Shown: positions 48,680-58,734 of the stretch, piece by piece
Layout: the number at the start of each line of letters is the position of its first letter
Numbering within the stretch: position 1 is the first letter of the stretch
Source of the DNA: Macrosoma leucophasiata
Taxonomy: Eukaryota; Arthropoda; Insecta; Lepidoptera; Hedylidae
NCBI GenBank assembly: GCA_036365455.1
Contig: JAWQUS010000010.1
Span: forward strand, 23,360,501-23,424,500
Reading direction: 5' to 3'
Length of the DNA: 64,000 bases
Notes under the pieces: generated by a model
The model's input: the letters and a program-made list of their open reading frames with translations, nothing else
The model's database searches: none
What the model was told of the DNA's origin: nothing
Program-made: the position numbers and the translations under genes

Positions 48680-50048
48680 ATAGATTTAAAGTGAATTGAC
48701 AAACATCAGAGTCGTTCTGAATAATGTTCGCCTTATCCACTTATATACTAATTACGCCATTTAATTCCATATTAGATTTGATGATGGCCTTCCTTAGCTA
48801 AAACTAAGATGCCGTATCGAAAACGAAAAAAACTTAGACCTTGACGAAATGAAATAATATTCCTTCGATTAATTTAATTAAATACACTTATTCTTTATCG
48901 TTATATCTCATGCCCAAATCTTTAAAATCTTTGAATGATTGTAAGTGTATAAATAATAATCCAAGTACTACAACATCTTGCAACATGAACTAAAGTTGAT
49001 CAATTCTAGTCATTTGCAGAATATTTCTGCATTCTTTAGTAGGTATTTCTTTTAAAAAAATGTAAGTCATTGCACGGATTAATTGGAATATAGCTACTAT
49101 AACGCTGATTTTAAAAAAAGCTATAAGCATTCCAAATTTTCCAGAAAGTCACCCTGTAACCCTTTGCGTAAGTCATGTTAATCTCCAACAAATTATTATG
49201 TTTTCTTCGACGATATCATTGCATATCGCTATTTTTACTTCAGAACCATCATCCCTTACACCAGTGTTTACATCTCACCCACCCATCTCTTAAACATTCA
49301 GCATATAAATTGGAGTTTAACAAATTACACCAATTATATTTAAGCATTATAAATCACTATTTCGCAATAACATAACTCACAAAACAACACATTAAGTGTG
49401 ACAGAACGTATAACGTAAAACGATTCGTGTTTTTTTCTACTGAAACAGAGCCAATTTTTTTGTCGCCCAAGCATGGGCAGCGTTTAGATAATATAGGTTT
49501 ATTTATGTTCTTACATATGCTACTCGTCAGCCGAAGTAATAAGGCCATTGGCCTAATGACAGAGTGTATTTTTAGTTCAGAGACTTTCGAAGGCGACAAG
49601 AGTTGGCGAGGTGAGAGTGATTCTACGATTGTCACGTCGTTTTTACAATTTTACGGTACTATTTGGCAGGGGTTTTTATGTTATAATTATTCTGTTTTTA
49701 TTCAAATGTATTGCAAACTGGATGGAAGTTTGATCACTCAAATTGTATGTTAAGCCGAAAATCACATGATGGAGTGTCAGGGATGTGACGTCGGGTATTT
49801 CTAATTCTTGCTCTCTAGTGACGTCAAAGAATAACATTAGAATCATGTTTTGTTCGCTGAGACGAGAGCTGAAGACAGATATGTTTAATGAACCACTAAC
49901 AAGCTACTCTTAAGCCAACTTTTTCCACCAGTTAGTCTATTCGTTAGTCGGTTGATACCATTTAATCTGTTAAAAGGGTTCATTTAGCAACATTTTCTCC
50001 CGTGAACATGGCCACAGACAGAATCTAATCAGGTATTTTTCTCCTCAG
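48680..50048. other. upstream flank or intron of the vein-like gene
   Basis: Ends with a pyrimidine-rich acceptor at 50035-50048. A 108-codon + frame at 49427-49753 contains a phase-compatible donor-like GTGAGA at 49620, but there is no support for its being an exon. Confidence 0.4.
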
Positions 50049-50217
50049 GTAGCCAAGCAAAAGTTGAACCGATGCAGTCGGTGAGAACAACGCGGGGCTC
50101 CCGCGTGAAGCTCGAGTGTCGGGCGAGCGCGCGCCCCCCGCCCCGTATCTCCTGGTACAAGGACGGTCGGCCTGTTGCCGACATCGCGTTAAGAAGGTTC
50201 CGGGTGCAGAATTATAG
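50049..50217 (+). CDS. vn: vein-like EGFR ligand, internal exon: N-terminal half of Ig domain
   Basis: Encodes the first half of a C2/I-type immunoglobulin domain: first Ig cysteine in VKLECRAS, a proline-rich loop, the core tryptophan in ISWYKDG, ending in FRVQNY. It is bounded by an acceptor (TTTTTCTCCTCAG, exon from 50049) and a donor GTGAGC at 50218. Two leading bases and two trailing bases make it a phase 1 to phase 2 exon; the body is 55 open codons and GC-rich against AT-rich introns. In frame it joins the exon at 54365, completing an Arg codon and giving 52 residues between the two Ig cysteines, normal for the fold. Ig followed by EGF in one secreted protein is the architecture of Drosophila Vein, a neuregulin-like ligand acting outside the cell on EGFR. 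The symbol rests on architecture, not on an alignment. Upstream exons, including the signal peptide, were not found with confidence. Confidence 0.85.
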
Positions 50218-50340
50218 GTGAGCGATCAATATTTGGACAGATTCTAAGGAAACCATCCAAAGAGCCTTGAATTTATCAATCTGGAGAAATATGGCAAGAA
50301 TTTATATACCTAGCGGAAATTTGTACATCCAACTCACTAA

Positions 50341-50444
50341 GAGGAAGTGTCGGGCAAGCGGGATCCACTAACGGGTATCTCCTAGTACAGGCAAAGTCGG
50401 CCTGTCACCGACATCGCGTTAAAAAATCTCGCGCGCAATTAAAG
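50341..50444 (+). pseudogene. decayed duplicate of the Ig N-half exon (copy A)
   Basis: About 100 bp match the exon at 50049-50217, notably GTGTCGGGC-AGCG, GTATCTCCT-GTACA, GTCGGCCTGT and CCGACATCGCGTTAA. The parental frame is broken by stops and indels, and the parental donor AG/GTGAGC is here AG/ATGAGG. It lies only 124 bp behind the parent exon and has no clear acceptor, so it reads as a dead tandem exon copy. Confidence 0.85.
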
Positions 50445-50738
50445 ATGAGGAAATATAGTAAAACCGATAGTTAATAACGGAACTAAACAAAAAAGATTAT
50501 TGGTATTGCAACAAAACATTTTAATATTTTATCTACTGTTATATATTAAAATGTTTGATCCCACCGGCGAGGCGTAAGTTAACTTTTTCTGTATACAAAC
50601 TTATCTTCATTTCATTTGGCTACATAATTACCCAGTAATGTAGGTAGAAAGATTCTGGTACTTACTCGTACGTAATCATTATATAACTGACCTATTTTTA
50701 TTCTGCTTTATTACCCCTTTCACTTCACTATACCAAGA

Positions 50739-51685
50739 TGGTGAGTCCATGATAAGGGTTAACGATGTGATCTCAAATCCCTTCAAACCTCAGAGAGGAG
50801 TACGCCAGGGTTGTATACTTTTTCCCCTCCTTTTCAACATTTATATCATGAGACGAGCTCTTGAGGAATGGGATGGAGGCATCACAATTGGTGGCAAAGA
50901 GATCAGCAACCTAAGGTACGCAGATGATTCCACACTATTCGTAGCATCAGAGTGTGAGATGGCAGACCTCTTAAGAAGGGTAGAGGACGAGAGCAAGATG
51001 GCTGGTATCTCAATTAAAATAATAAGGCAAAGACCAAAGTCATGCGCATTGATAGAGCCGGTTAGCTCCCACAGACCGGTCTGCTGGCTCATCTAGAAGT
51101 CGTTCAAGATTTTGTATACTTGGGATCTGTGATAAGTGACCAGGGAGGATGTGCCAGAGAGATTCGACGACGAGTCCAAATGGCTAAGAATGCAATGAGC
51201 AAGCTCTCAAAAATCTGGCAGAATAGAAACGTGTCCAATGCTACCAAAATGACTAGTACGAACTCTTGTGTTCTTTATTTTATCCGCGCTGTGGATAGAA
51301 CGAAGATCGATGCATTGGAAATGTGGTGCTGGAGGAGGATGTTGCGCATAGCGTGGACAGCAAAAAAAAACAGACAAATCTATCCTCGACCAGCTAAAAA
51401 TCCGAACTAGGCTCTCGACACCACATATTCTGGCCACATAGTTCGAAGACAACCAGAAAACTTCGACAAACTGGTTGTGGTGGGTAAAGTAGACGGAAAA
51501 AGACCCAGAGGCCGATCACCTAGCCGATGGTCTGGCGCCATAAAAGAAATCACTGGACTGCCGGTGACCGCAGCTCTCAGAAAAGCTAAAGATAGAGTGG
51601 CCTGTAAGCAGCTCGTCAGCTCCTCCACCTATACTTACCAAAACGGGCACGACCTTCAGTAATGAAGAATACGACAAAGAAGAAG
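50739..51685 (+). mobile_element. degenerate RTE-type non-LTR retrotransposon in the first visible vein intron
   Basis: Encodes RT fragments in changing frames: GVRQGCILFPLLFNIYI (block 4), LRYADDSTLF (catalytic YADD), then after a frameshift near 51020 KAKTKVMRIDRAG, then DFVYLGSVISDQGGC, EMWCWRRMLRIAW, and at the end GKVDGKRPRGRSPSRWS with a stop at 51662. This is the order of the C-terminal half of RTE-like lepidopteran elements. At least three frameshifts and a stop near 51095 make it dead. The 5' half (endonuclease) is missing. It has the same orientation as the host gene. Confidence 0.85.
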
Positions 51686-51712
51686 ATTACCTCTTTGCCT
51701 ATATTTAATCCA

Positions 51713-51932
51713 TCTGCCGCCAAATGTTAGTGTTCAGCACTATCGTGTTCCAGTTAGATGGTAATGTATGGAACTATCACAGAGACATAACAACTACGGT
51801 CTCAGGGGTGGCAACGCATCTGCATTTAAACCTCTGATTTTTGTGTAGATGTTTACAGGCTATAGTCATCATTTAATATCCATATAAACTGCATGCATGG
51901 GAAACTAATATTCGTTACATAAAAAAAAACTC
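51713..51932 (+). mobile_element. SINE-like family S1, older subfamily
   Basis: 5'-truncated copy from CTGCCGCCAAATGTTAGTG to TTACATAAAAAAAAAC, directly behind the RTE fragment in the vein intron. Confidence 0.75.
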
Positions 51933-52719
51933 TAAAGTGTTTATTGCATACGAATTAGAAAAAATAATTAAAGTTGAAGGACATACATAAATAGAAAGAT
52001 GACATTATTACTCAAATTAAACGCTCAAACTAAAACGAAAAAACCAGACGATTATACCAGGCACTGCAATGACCTAATGCCACTGTATAAGACGTTGTTA
52101 TCAACAATGCAGTAGCATATGGCGATCAGATTCGGTGTGTTGCAGTCAGTTACAGCTAATTAACTGTTACTAATCAAATAGATGACTGTTATTGACCCGT
52201 GGCTATAGAGTTCTCTATGAGTGAGATAGTATTCATCCAACAGTTTTGGTACGTTACTTAATATTTGCGCTACTGTGTTTCGGTTAGATGGAAAGGACAC
52301 GTTCTAAAATGTATGGAGCTTGGGCACCTTGTACGCTATATTGAGAGCTGAAGCATAAATTACGAGTACTAAATCATTTTCAGCCATTGAAATCGTTAAG
52401 TATACCTTCAATTTATTGCGTATTTTTCCATGTTTTTAGTTTTAACGTGGAACGTGGAACTTGCCCAAATTTAAGGCCCCAATTTGTTTGTAGAGTCAAC
52501 AGTGATAATTGATCTACATTGAGATCTCTGATTTAGGTATATCCGTACCCCAAAGGAAATAACGGATCACTCGTGTCTATCTACCTGTATGTCCGTTTGT
52601 CACCGCCAAATTTCTTTAAAACTACTTGGCCGTTTAAGATTAAATTTGATACACATACCTGGATAAATCAATTAACCTAACATAGACGTATGTACCTACT
52701 TGTAACTTAAATAAATAAA

Positions 52720-53094
52720 TTAGTGGTGGTGGTTGAAGCGCGCATGGCCCGGCCGGCGGCTGGTGCAGATCGTAAACGATCTACTCGGTTAAGCACTACG
52801 GGCGCGGTCGATTAGTGTGATGTAGGGTGACCGCTAGTGGCAAATTGAATGCGCGTTTCCGTGCTTCGAAGGGCACGTTTAAGCCGTCGGTCCCGATTGC
52901 TATCGATAGATAGCAGTCGTTAAACCTTGTCGGAGGCCATATGGGCGGTTTGAGAACATCCGACAGCGGGTTGGCCACTAACCCACCCACCTCCACCAAG
53001 CAGCAGCGTGGTGGAGTAATAAGCTCCAGGCCTCCCCCCAAAAAGGGGAGAGACTGCCCAACAGTGGGACGTATAATGGGTTACCATTATTATT
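52720..53094 (+). mobile_element. LINE tail, family LC (copy 3, longest)
   Basis: Extends further 5' than the other copies (GGCCCGGCCGGCGGCTGGTG, AGATCGTAAACGATCT palindrome), then the shared body and the terminal CAACAGTGGGACGTATAATG with an (ATT)n tail. An S1 element starts immediately after it at 53095. Inside the first visible vein intron. Confidence 0.75.
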
Positions 53095-53364
53095 AGTGGT
53101 GGTAGAGCTGTAGTGACGGAGCTCGCGGGCGTAGGCACCACCGCATTACCTCTATCTGCCGCCAAATGGTAGTGTTCAACACTATCGTGTTCCGGTTAGA
53201 CGGTAATGTATGGACCAGTAATAACTATCACACTTATGTCTCAGGGTTGGCAACGCATCTGCATTTTGTCCTCTGGTTTTTGTGTAGACGTCTATAGGTT
53301 GCAGTCATTTACAACAATGTGAACTGCAAGCTTGTTGGCTACCTCCCTTACATAAAACAAAATC
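53095..53364 (+). mobile_element. SINE-like family S1, full length, abutting an LC tail
   Basis: Starts AGTGGTGGTAGAGCTGTAGT right after the (ATT)n of the LC tail and ends CTTACATAAAACAAAA. Confidence 0.78.
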
Positions 53365-53611
53365 CTATACAAAAATGTTCCATGTGTTTAAACTATTCAT
53401 TACGAAATAAAGATGATTAACAAAATATACCAGTAAGTAGGTACATCTCATTCTATATCATTAACTAACGAGCCGTGAAATTGCTAACCATTCGTTATTG
53501 TTCGGAACGGTCGTCATTAATTGCAAAATTTTGTTATCTGATTGTTAGGATTACATACGTTTTTTCAAGAAAAAAAATTCAGGCACCCATGAAGCGGAAG
53601 TCATAATGCAG

Positions 53612-53872
53612 ATGCGATTTCATGAATGTGACGAATGTGGCAAACAAGCGTGCAGTTCAAATGGATGTGAAGTGATGACTGCAGCCTATAGACATCTACA
53701 CAAAAACCAAAGGTCAAAATGCAGATGTGTTACCACTCCTGAGGGCTATAAATCGTTGCCTCTGTGACTCTGGTGACTGGGCCAGACCATCTACCATCTA
53801 ACCTGAAACACGATAGTTCTGAACACTAGCATTTGGCGGCAGATACTTAAGTAGTGGTTCTACGCCAGTAAC
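53612..53872 (-). mobile_element. SINE-like family S1, older copy
   Basis: GTGGCAAACAAGCGTGCAGTT to GTAGTGGTTCTACGCCAGTA; diverged at the 5' end of the element. Confidence 0.72.
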
Positions 53873-53942
53873 GAGCGAAACCAATATTCATGTACATATG
53901 TATCTTCACGCCAGTTCCCTAACGGGGTAGGCAGAGAGTGTT

Positions 53943-54235
53943 TTACTGGTGGTAGAGCTCCAGTGACCGAGCTCGCGGGCGTAGGCACCACCGCATTACC
54001 TAATATACTTGCCGCTAAATGGTAGTGTTCAGCACTATCGTGTTCCGGTCATTTGGTAATGTACGGCCCTGTAATTTCCGGCACAGAGGCATAACACCCT
54101 TAGGCCTCAGGAGTGGTAACGCATCTGCATTTTGACCTTGGTCTTTGTGTGGGTGTCTATAGGCTGCAGTCATCACTTAACATCAATGTGAACTGCATGC
54201 TTGTTTGCCACTTCCAATACATTAAAAAAAAAAAA
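53943..54235 (+). mobile_element. SINE-like family S1, full length, 130 bp upstream of a vein exon
   Basis: Near-consensus copy with A tail (54224-54235), followed by a (GT)n run and then by the acceptor of the exon at 54365. It fills much of the intron end. Confidence 0.85.
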
Positions 54236-54241
54236 GTGTAG

Positions 54242-54243
<2 letters not shown>

Positions 54244-54275
<32 letters not shown>
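54244..54275. repeat. (GT)n microsatellite before a vein exon acceptor
   Basis: Sixteen GT units between the S1 A tail and the intron end, 90 bp before the exon at 54365. Confidence 0.95.
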
Positions 54276-54277
<2 letters not shown>

Positions 54278-54364
54278 CAATAGTACCAATATTCATAATA
54301 GCATATTTAGTATTTTTTATAATATACCTATAACATATCTCATTAAATTCCGATTACATTGCAG

Positions 54365-54510
54365 GAGGCGCTCGGTATTAGTAATAAGGCACGCGCGGCG
54401 TGAAGACACAGCGACGTACGAGTGCAGGGCGCAGGGCGCGGTCGGGCCGCCGGCGGTCGCGACCGCCAACGTCAGCGTGCTGCCACCCGTCGTCGCGGCA
54501 CCCGATACTT
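54365..54510 (+). CDS. vn: vein-like EGFR ligand, internal exon: C-terminal half of Ig domain
   Basis: Completes the Ig domain begun at 50049. Reading one base into a split Arg codon, 48 open codons follow, with the strand-F signature DTATYECRAQG (second Ig cysteine), the last strand ATANVSV, and a Pro/Val/Ala linker ending PDT toward the EGF domain. The acceptor is ATTGCAG with the exon from 54365; the donor is GTGAGT at 54511. Length 146 = 1 + 144 + 1, so the phases (2 in, 1 out) match both neighbours. The Ig domain is therefore flanked by phase 1 introns and split by a phase 2 intron. The exon is strongly GC-rich. Three diverged copies of it lie downstream in the same intron (see 55251, 55435, 55635). 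Confidence 0.86.
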
Positions 54511-54569
54511 GTGAGTTTCTTTTATTCTGTTACTTAGCCTGGGTTGCACCAAGAAATTTGTTTAAGTTA

Positions 54570-55158
54570 TTGTAACGTTTCACATCCTTTTCTAACTTAA
54601 AGAAATCTATCACACACATTTTAAAACCGGGTCATTACGCGATACTATTTTCGATAAAAAATATATACGTAACTTCACGCCTGTAATCCCCGAAGGGGTA
54701 GGCAGAGGTAAATGCATGCATTCAATCATACATGCAAACACCCACGACTCGCCGGTTACGTTTTGGCCCATGTAACAGGTGGCGAACCTGTTGCCATCTC
54801 CGGGCACATTACCAAACTCCGGGGTACTGGGAAACTTCCAGAAAATGGAAAAATCCCAATAGAAGCAGAGATAAAGGATTTTAAACCGTTATCTCTAATA
54901 TCCCCCGACCCGGGAATCGAACCCAGGACCTCCAGCGTAATAGTAGTGGCCTGCTACCACTACGCTACTGAGGCAGTAAATAAAAAATATATATATTCGG
55001 TATAAAGGTAAAAAATATATATTTTTTATCGAAAATAGTATCGCGTAACGACCCGGTTTTAAGATGTGTGTGATAAATTTGAAACGCGAGTGTTTTAATA
55101 GTTAAAGAAATCTGTTAAAGTTAGAGAAGGATGTAAAATGTAACATTTTACATCCTTC
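54570..55158. repeat. foldback element interrupted by an S2 SINE
   Basis: Left arm 54604-54667 (CTATCACACACATTTTAAAA, GCGATACTATTTTCGATAAA) pairs with 55006-55071. Outer parts (CACATCCTTTTCTAACTTAA / GTTAGAGAAGGATGTAAAAT) extend the arms. A perfect palindrome GAAGGATGTAAAATG-TAA-CATTTTACATCCTTC lies at about 55124-55156. Confidence 0.8.
54668..54976 (-). mobile_element. SINE family S2, full length, inserted in a foldback element
   Basis: Reverse-complement S2 from CGTAACTTCACGCCTG to GCTACTGAGGCAG. ATAAAAAATATATA flanks it at 54654-54667 and 54980-54993, apparently a 14-bp target duplication in AT-rich sequence. It sits between the arms of the inverted repeat 54570-55158, in a vein intron. 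Confidence 0.85.
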
Positions 55159-55250
55159 TTCTTCATAACTTTAACAAATATATTGTTGCAATCCAGCCGT
55201 AATATCACTCAAAGTCTCTTGAGGGCTAGTGATGGAGGGTATCACCGAAG

Positions 55251-55358
55251 ATTATAGTAGACGCTCGATATAAGCAATAAAGGACCGTATAAGTGCAGGA
55301 CTTAGGGTGCAGTCGGACCGCCGGCGGTCACAACCGTCACCCATCGTCGCAGCACCGT
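55251..55358 (+). pseudogene. decayed duplicate of the Ig C-half exon (copy B)
   Basis: Matches the exon at 54365-54510: ACGCTCGATAT-AGCAATAA at the start, GTGCAGG in the middle, CCGCCGGCGGTC and CATCGTCGCAGCACC at the end. An AG precedes it at 55259-55260 and a consensus donor GTAAGT begins at 55359. The middle is deleted and the parental frame meets TAA within the first codons. The roughly 60 bp upstream, starting AATATCACTCAAAGTC, are shared with copy C. Confidence 0.85.
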
Positions 55359-55434
55359 GTAAGTACCTTTATGTTTCATACAGTTACTCAATATCACTCA
55401 AAGTCCTTTGAGATTTAGCAATAGATACCGAAAA

Positions 55435-55530
55435 TTATCGCGCTCGATATTAACAATGAAGGACGCGCGGCGTGCTGACACAATGACGTATGAGTGCAGG
55501 GCGCAGGGTGCAACAGGGTGCAGGGCGATG
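55435..55530 (+). pseudogene. decayed duplicate of the Ig C-half exon (copy C)
   Basis: From CGCTCGATATTA to about 55525 it aligns with the parent exon without indels and is open, keeping DTMTYECRAQGA for the parental DTATYECRAQGA. The acceptor AG is lost (ATTATCG where the parent has ATTGCAG). The 3' part breaks down after a duplicated GGGTGCAGGG and has no donor. It lies about 190 bp behind copy B with similar upstream intron sequence. Confidence 0.85.
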
Positions 55531-55634
55531 AGGATGGCACCCCAACACAATATGTTTGTCGAATAGATTTAGATTAGATTTATGGTTTGTTGCCTATGGG
55601 TTAGGTAGAGAGCGTAGATTGTCAAATAATCCAG

Positions 55635-55801
55635 AAGATGCTCGATATTCGCAATTATCCATTCTATAACATTAATAATAAGGCACGCGTGGCGTGAAAA
55701 TACAGCATTGTACGAGTGCAGGGCGCAGGGCACTGTCGGACTTTGCGACAAAGTCAGCGTGCTGCCACGCCTACCACCTATCATTGCGTCTTCCAATACT
55801 T
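55635..55801 (+). pseudogene. fourth Ig C-half exon (copy D), open frame, non-canonical donor
   Basis: Begins after CCAG (55631-55634) and ends one base before GCGAAA at 55802, at the place where the parent has GTGAGT. Read in the parental phase it has 55 open codons: WRENTALYECRAQG corresponds to the parental RREDTATYECRAQG, and KVSVLP to NVSVLP. Against the 48-codon parent it has +8 codons near the start, -4 in the middle and +3 in the linker, all multiples of three. An extra Cys sits in the shortened loop. The acceptor lacks a pyrimidine tract and the donor GT is GC. It may be a dead exon, or a recently lost or rarely used alternative exon. Confidence 0.75.
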
Positions 55802-56524
55802 GCGAAACTGATAGTTTTCTTGTGCAAAGTACTTACCTAACACAATGATCTTAATCTTGATTGATTGATTAATCTTTTGATCTATGAAAATTCTACTTCT
55901 CCAAATTAATGTCTCCAATTTAATAACAAATGGCCTAACCCGTTCCAACTAGCGATTGATCGATTGTGTTGTTAATACATAGAAGATTGTATTTATTCAC
56001 GAAAAGCACTTAGATTTTCATAGAAATTTCGTGATTAATAAGTAAATATTGACCTAATTTCTAAGTAAAAATCTCATTCGCAGAAATGTCGCGATGGCAA
56101 TAACAAATATTAGCTGATCTCAAAACACGGGTAATTCGGGACACGGTTCGCTGACATCCACATTCAATTTTTTGACGGTCTCTTTAATTATAAATTATAT
56201 TTTTTGTATAAGTACATCATACATGTTTTGTCTCACGATGGTGAACTTTGATTGTTGGACTTTGACTTTGATTGTATCATTGCGAGCATAAAGCTCTAAG
56301 ACTATCAGTAGGGTTATTGGGATTGATGTAGAGAGGCTGCGCCTGGTGCGCTAATTTCAATTAACCCTGTATAGGTATCAATACTAGTACTAGTCCATAG
56401 GTGGCATTTCTCAGAACATTTTGGAGGAAGCTACTGTCCAGCAGTGGACAGTAGCTGAAATTATAAATTAGTCAATGATGATTTAAATTAATTCTTAAAC
56501 CAGTACCTACTGGTATACCTTTAT

Positions 56525-57094
56525 TGATGGAGTGCGTAGGCACCGCCGCATTACCTTAATTTACTTTCCGCTAAATGATTGTGTTCAGCGTTATTGTATG
56601 CCGGTCAGTTAGTTATCATCACCATAATTTCAGCAAAGAACGTCCACAGCTGGACAAAGGCCTCTCCCAAAGATGACCGTGCCACAACGACCGGTCCTGG
56701 GCGGCCCTCATCCGGCGGTCTATCTCGTGGGGGCTTGCCTACGCTTCGTCTTCCGGTGAATTGCCCTCAGCGCGACCTTGTACCTTCTTATGAGTGCCGA
56801 AAATTACAGGGATAATACACATAGAAATATAAATAATATCTCTCGTTGTTTAGATTTCAGAGGTTGTACATTCTCACCTGACTAGCCCCAACCAGACCAG
56901 AGGTCAGAATACAGATGCGTTACCACCTCTGACTCTCACTTTAGTTGTTTTGTCTCTGTGATAGTTATTACGAGGCCATACACTACCTTCTAACCGGAAC
57001 ACGATAGAGCTGAACACTTACATTTGGCGGCAGATACATTAGATAATGCGGTGGTGCCCAAACCCGCTCCATCGCTGGAGTTCTACCACCAGTA
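56525..57094. mobile_element. S1 fragments either side of an LB tail
   Basis: 56525-56614 (+) is a 5' fragment; 56893-57094 (-) is a longer older-subfamily copy ending GAGTTCTACCACCAGT. Confidence 0.65.
56620..56765 (-). mobile_element. LINE tail, family LB (fragment)
   Basis: TTTCAGCAAAGAACGTCCAC, GGACAAAGGCCTCTCCCAAA and GCTTGCCTACGCTTCGTCTT match 39525-39675. Inserted next to an S1 fragment in the vein intron. Confidence 0.65.
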
Positions 57095-57131
57095 AATTAA
57101 TTTGCATGTCAAATTAATGACGCGTTCAAAT

Positions 57132-57731
57132 CAGGGTTGCCAACCGTCCGGTTGTTAACCGGATTGTTGGGTTTTAGAAGGAATTGTTGGGGTCAGGTCA
57201 CTTACTTTTTTTTTATGTAATGGAAGTGGCAAACAAGCATGCAGTTCACATTGATGTTAAGTGATGACTGCAGCCTATAGACACCCACACAAAGACCAAG
57301 GTCAAAATGCAGATGCGGTACCACTCCTGAGGCCTAAGGTGTTATGCCTCTGTGCCGGAAATCACAGGGCCGTACATTAGCACCTGACCGGAATACGGTA
57401 GTGCTGAACACTACCATTTAGCGGCAAGTATATTAGGTAATGCGGTGGTGCCTACGCCCGCGAGCTCCGTCACTGAAGCTCTACCACCAGTAGAAAAAAA
57501 ATTAAGCAACGCTCAACCGGATTCAATTTGTCCGGTTAGCAAGTATTATGAACGTGCCGCGCGCGGTGAAGCACCACGACTGCCGCAGCGCAGACTTAAC
57601 TTCAGTCACTGAATTTGAGTCTGCGCTTAATTTTTCAATAATATTTACCGTTTTTTTTTCCGATTTTGACCAAGTATGATCCGATTCAATTTTTTGTCCG
57701 GTTATGGCGGCTGTAAAAGTTGGAAACCCTG
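57132..57731. mobile_element. non-autonomous hAT-like DNA element interrupted by S1
   Basis: Terminal inverted repeats CAGGGTTGCCAAC (57132) and, reversed, CAGGGTTTCCAAC (to 57731). The flanks are GTTCAAAT (57124-57131) and GTCCAAAT (57732-57739), a 7/8 match to an 8-bp target duplication. CAGGG ends with 8-bp duplications are typical of hAT elements. No transposase frame is visible; without the S1 insertion it is about 316 bp. Confidence 0.75.
57208..57491 (-). mobile_element. SINE-like family S1, full length, inside the hAT-like element
   Basis: Complete near-consensus reverse copy with T tail at 57208-57217 and CTACCACCAGT at the other end. Confidence 0.85.
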
Positions 57732-58192
57732 GTCCAAATACGCATGACAAAATGTAAGTCCACCTCCAAGATCGTCACGTGCCATTATTTACCGATTAAC
57801 GCCGCGCCGGTCTAGTTCTATCGATATGAGAAACATCAACAGGTGATTCCTTGAATATCGTCAACAAACAATGAAGTTTAATTATGCCAATGATCAGTTA
57901 CCTATGGGTATAATGAATTATTGAACTCGTTAACGGTTTGTTTTGAAGCATTGTCTCAAACGCTTTGTATGGAACTAGAACTTGATGTACCTAACGTTTG
58001 TATGTAGAAAGTTCTTTGAGAATTTGCAGAAAAAATGCGAATGAGGCTTAGGGATTGGCTTCGCTTAAATAAATTGAGATTTCTAACGACCAAATACTCA
58101 AACGTCACTTAAATCTAAGTGGGACTTAAAAGTCTTCTGTCTCTATAAAACAAGTTCAAACGGTAGAAATAGCGCATTTGAGGGTTGCTTAA

Positions 58193-58479
58193 TTTTTTTT
58201 TATGTTATGGAAGTGGCAAACAAGCATGCAGTTCACATTGATGTTAAGTGATGACTGCAGCCTATAGACACACACACAAAGACCGAGGTCAAAATGCAGA
58301 TGCGTTACCACTCCTGAGGCCTGAGGTGTTATGCCTCTGTGCCGGAAATTACAGGGCCGTACATTACCACCTGACCGGAACACGATAGTGCTGAACTCTA
58401 CCATTTAGCGGCAAGTATATTAGGTTATGCGGTGGTGCCTTCGCCCGCGAGCTCCGCCACTGGAGCTCTACCACCAGTA
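58193..58479 (-). mobile_element. SINE-like family S1, full length
   Basis: Complete near-consensus reverse copy in the vein intron, 250 bp before an LA fragment. Confidence 0.85.
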
Positions 58480-58734
58480 AGAGTGATGTTTGAGTATTCG
58501 GCCATATGGTTCTTGTTTTTAAGATTTCTATAAGTAGTAGGTATAACAAGATAAGAGAAGCTTGACTATACTTTGCATATGAATACTGCCAACCCAACAG
58601 TGATACCATTAGCAGGATACTGCAACCGAAGCCTGCTATGGGTTATTTGCCAATTTTCTGAAATTTCCTTGGGCCTCAAAGTTTGGTATTTAATAGTAGT
58701 CACACGTCCGAATTTGGTACGGAGCGGACCGCGG

